NCBI GenBank assembly: GCA_011048645.1
Contig: DSDR01000035.1
Location: forward strand, 1 to 8,860
Reading direction: 5' to 3'
From: Phycisphaerales bacterium
Lineage (GTDB): Bacteria; Planctomycetota; Phycisphaerae; Sedimentisphaerales; Anaerohalosphaeraceae
Length of the DNA: 8,860 bases
Position numbers and translations under genes: made by a program. This document shows positions 7,811 to 8,860 of the stretch, piece after piece. A model generated the notes under the pieces. That model saw only the letters and a list, made by a program, of their open reading frames with translations. It was not told where the DNA came from and made no database searches. Numbering within the stretch: position 1 is the first letter of the stretch; every line of letters starts with the position of its first letter.

Positions 7811-8860
7811 ATGGCCAAACGCGATTACTACGATGTACTGGGAGTGGACAAGAAGGCCTCTGCGGACGATATCAAGCGGGCCTATCGTCGATTGGCCATC
7901 AAGTACCACCCGGACAAGAACCCCGGCGATAAAGAAGCCGAGGCCAAGTTCAAGGAATGCGCCGAGGCGTATGAAGTCCTGAGCGATCCGGAAAAACGCA
8001 AACGCTATGACCAATTCGGTCATGAAGGGCTGCGCGGCGCGGGTGTTCACGACTATACGCATATGAATGTCAATGATATCAGCGATATTTTCGGTGATAT
8101 TTTCGGTGATATGTTCGGGGACATCTTCGGTTCGCGGCGTTCTTCGCGGCGCGGCGGCGGGGCGCGTCACGTATCGCGGGGCTACGATCTTGAAACAACG
8201 GTGGAATTGACGCTGGAGGAAGTGGCTCGCGGCGTTGAAAAAACCATCGAATTTACCCGCCAGGATACGTGCCCGGATTGCTCCGGTTCGGGCGCCGCGA
8301 AGGGACGGGCGCCGTCGCGCTGTAACGTATGCGGCGGCAGCGGTCAGGTGCAACGGGCCGGATTGGGCGGTTTTTTTCAGATGGTCTCGACCTGCCCGCA
8401 GTGCCATGGCGCCGGCCAGATTATCACCGACCCCTGTCGAAAATGCCGCGGGAAGGGACTGGTTCCCAAAAAACGAATGCTTAGCGTCAGGATACCGGCC
8501 GGTGTTCATGAAGGCCAGGCCATCCGTGTTGCCGGCGAAGGTGAACCCGGACGCCATAACGGACCGCGCGGGGATTTGTACTGCTATGTGCGGATTAAAG
8601 CCCATCCGTTCCTGATGCGCGACGGGGCCAATCTGGTGGTGACGGTGCCGCTGAGTTTTACCCAACTTGCGCTGGGCGCAGCCATTGATGTGCCGACATT
8701 GAACGGAACGCGAATCCTTCGCATTCCCCCCGGCACACAGCACGGTACCGTGCTGCGCATCCGGGAACAGGGACTGCCGGATATTCGCAGCGGTCGCAAA
8801 GGCGATCTGCTGGTTCAGACGGCCGTAGAAATTCCCAAACGACTGACGCCTCAGCAGGAA
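7811..8860 (+). CDS. dnaJ: Chaperone DnaJ, class I (Hsp40), 3' end outside the window
   Basis: The co-chaperone DnaJ binds unfolded proteins and stimulates the DnaK ATPase. The 350 codons visible are open to the right edge; a full protein is usually about 370-390 residues, so only a small C-terminal part is missing. The J domain is MAKRDYYDVLGVDKKAS onward, with HPD at 33-35 and YDQFGHEG at 66-73. A Gly/Phe-poor linker with four DIFG-type repeats (92-107) and an Arg/Ser/Gly stretch follows. The zinc region has four CxxCxGxG units: Cys154/157, Cys171/174, Cys195/198 and Cys209/212. The C-terminal client-binding domain follows (RIPAGVHEGQAIRV, GDLYCYVRI). The start at 7811 is fixed by the family's N-terminus, but no good Shine-Dalgarno site precedes it. 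The spacing from the lipoprotein gene is 65 bases. dnaK and grpE are not in view. Confidence 0.97.
   Translation, partial: MAKRDYYDVLGVDKKASADDIKRAYRRLAIKYHPDKNPGDKEAEAKFKECAEAYEVLSDPEKRKRYDQFGHEGLRGAGVHDYTHMNVNDISDIFGDIFGDMFGDIFGSRRSSRRGGGARHVSRGYDLETTVELTLEEVARGVEKTIEFTRQDTCPDCSGSGAAKGRAPSRCNVCGGSGQVQRAGLGGFFQMVSTCPQCHGAGQIITDPCRKCRGKGLVPKKRMLSVRIPAGVHEGQAIRVAGEGEPGRHNGPRGDLYCYVRIKAHPFLMRDGANLVVTVPLSFTQLALGAAIDVPTLNGTRILRIPPGTQHGTVLRIREQGLPDIRSGRKGDLLVQTAVEIPKRLTPQQE
8084..8131 (+). repeat. Four tandem 12-base units encoding DIFG repeats in DnaJ
   Basis: Four 12-base units in a row encode DIFG, DIFG, DMFG and DIFG (DnaJ residues 92-107). The first two units are identical at the DNA level (GATATTTTCGGT), while the third and fourth have drifted. 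They lie in the linker after the J domain, where class I DnaJ proteins carry Gly/Phe-rich sequence that includes DIF motifs. The pattern suggests expansion by slippage. Confidence 0.7.

Noticed and set aside
7790..8743. Open frame of 317 codons on the minus strand over dnaJ
   Set aside because: The plus strand encodes the J domain and all four zinc motifs here; the antisense frame is a shadow.

Overview
This window reads as bacterial chromosome (roughly mid-50s % G+C by eye) with compact genes on both strands. No phage, transposon, CRISPR or RNA gene is visible. The gene content fits a member of the Planctomycetota/PVC group, perhaps Phycisphaerae-like. The grounds are two dissimilar GroELs around one GroES, a lipid-anchored SGNH hydrolase of the PAF-acetylhydrolase-like type, and a DnaJ with a DIFG-repeat linker. 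This placement is inference from style, not from a marker gene.

Layout, left to right. (1) 108-752, plus strand: a GloC/YcbL-like metallo-beta-lactamase-fold hydrolase. (2) 775-2153, minus strand: hisF and hisH, the two subunits of imidazole glycerol phosphate synthase. They are joined by a TGATG stop/start overlap and preceded by a good sigma70-type promoter at 2201-2228. (3) 2279-2794, plus strand: an iron superoxide dismutase gene whose 5' end is missing, including the codon for the first metal-binding histidine; it is probably a pseudogene. (4) 2795-3100: an intergenic region with a two-tier hairpin (2848-2900) and a perfect 9-9-9 inverted repeat (2930-2956) with the geometry, but not the sequence, of the CIRCE heat-shock operator. 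(5) 3101-6766, plus strand: groEL1 - groES - groEL2, each with a strong Shine-Dalgarno site, closed by a clear rho-independent terminator (6797-6828). (6) 6948-7745, plus strand: an SGNH/GDSL lipoprotein hydrolase with its own candidate promoter. (7) 7811 to the right edge, plus strand: a class I dnaJ that continues past the window.

The core of the window is a protein-folding locus. GroEL1 and GroEL2 both keep the ATPase residues and can each be expected to form chaperonin rings. They share one GroES gene but differ in their C-terminal tails and at one apical substrate-contact position. DnaJ, which delivers clients to DnaK, lies one gene further on; dnaK and grpE are not in view. The his genes are metabolic neighbours with no evident link to folding.

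The observations most worth following are the groEL-groES-groEL2 sandwich with its tail asymmetry, the CIRCE-like inverted repeat whose half-site recurs ahead of the lipoprotein gene and nearly so ahead of dnaJ, and the decapitated sodB. I see no clear evidence for a wholly new system.
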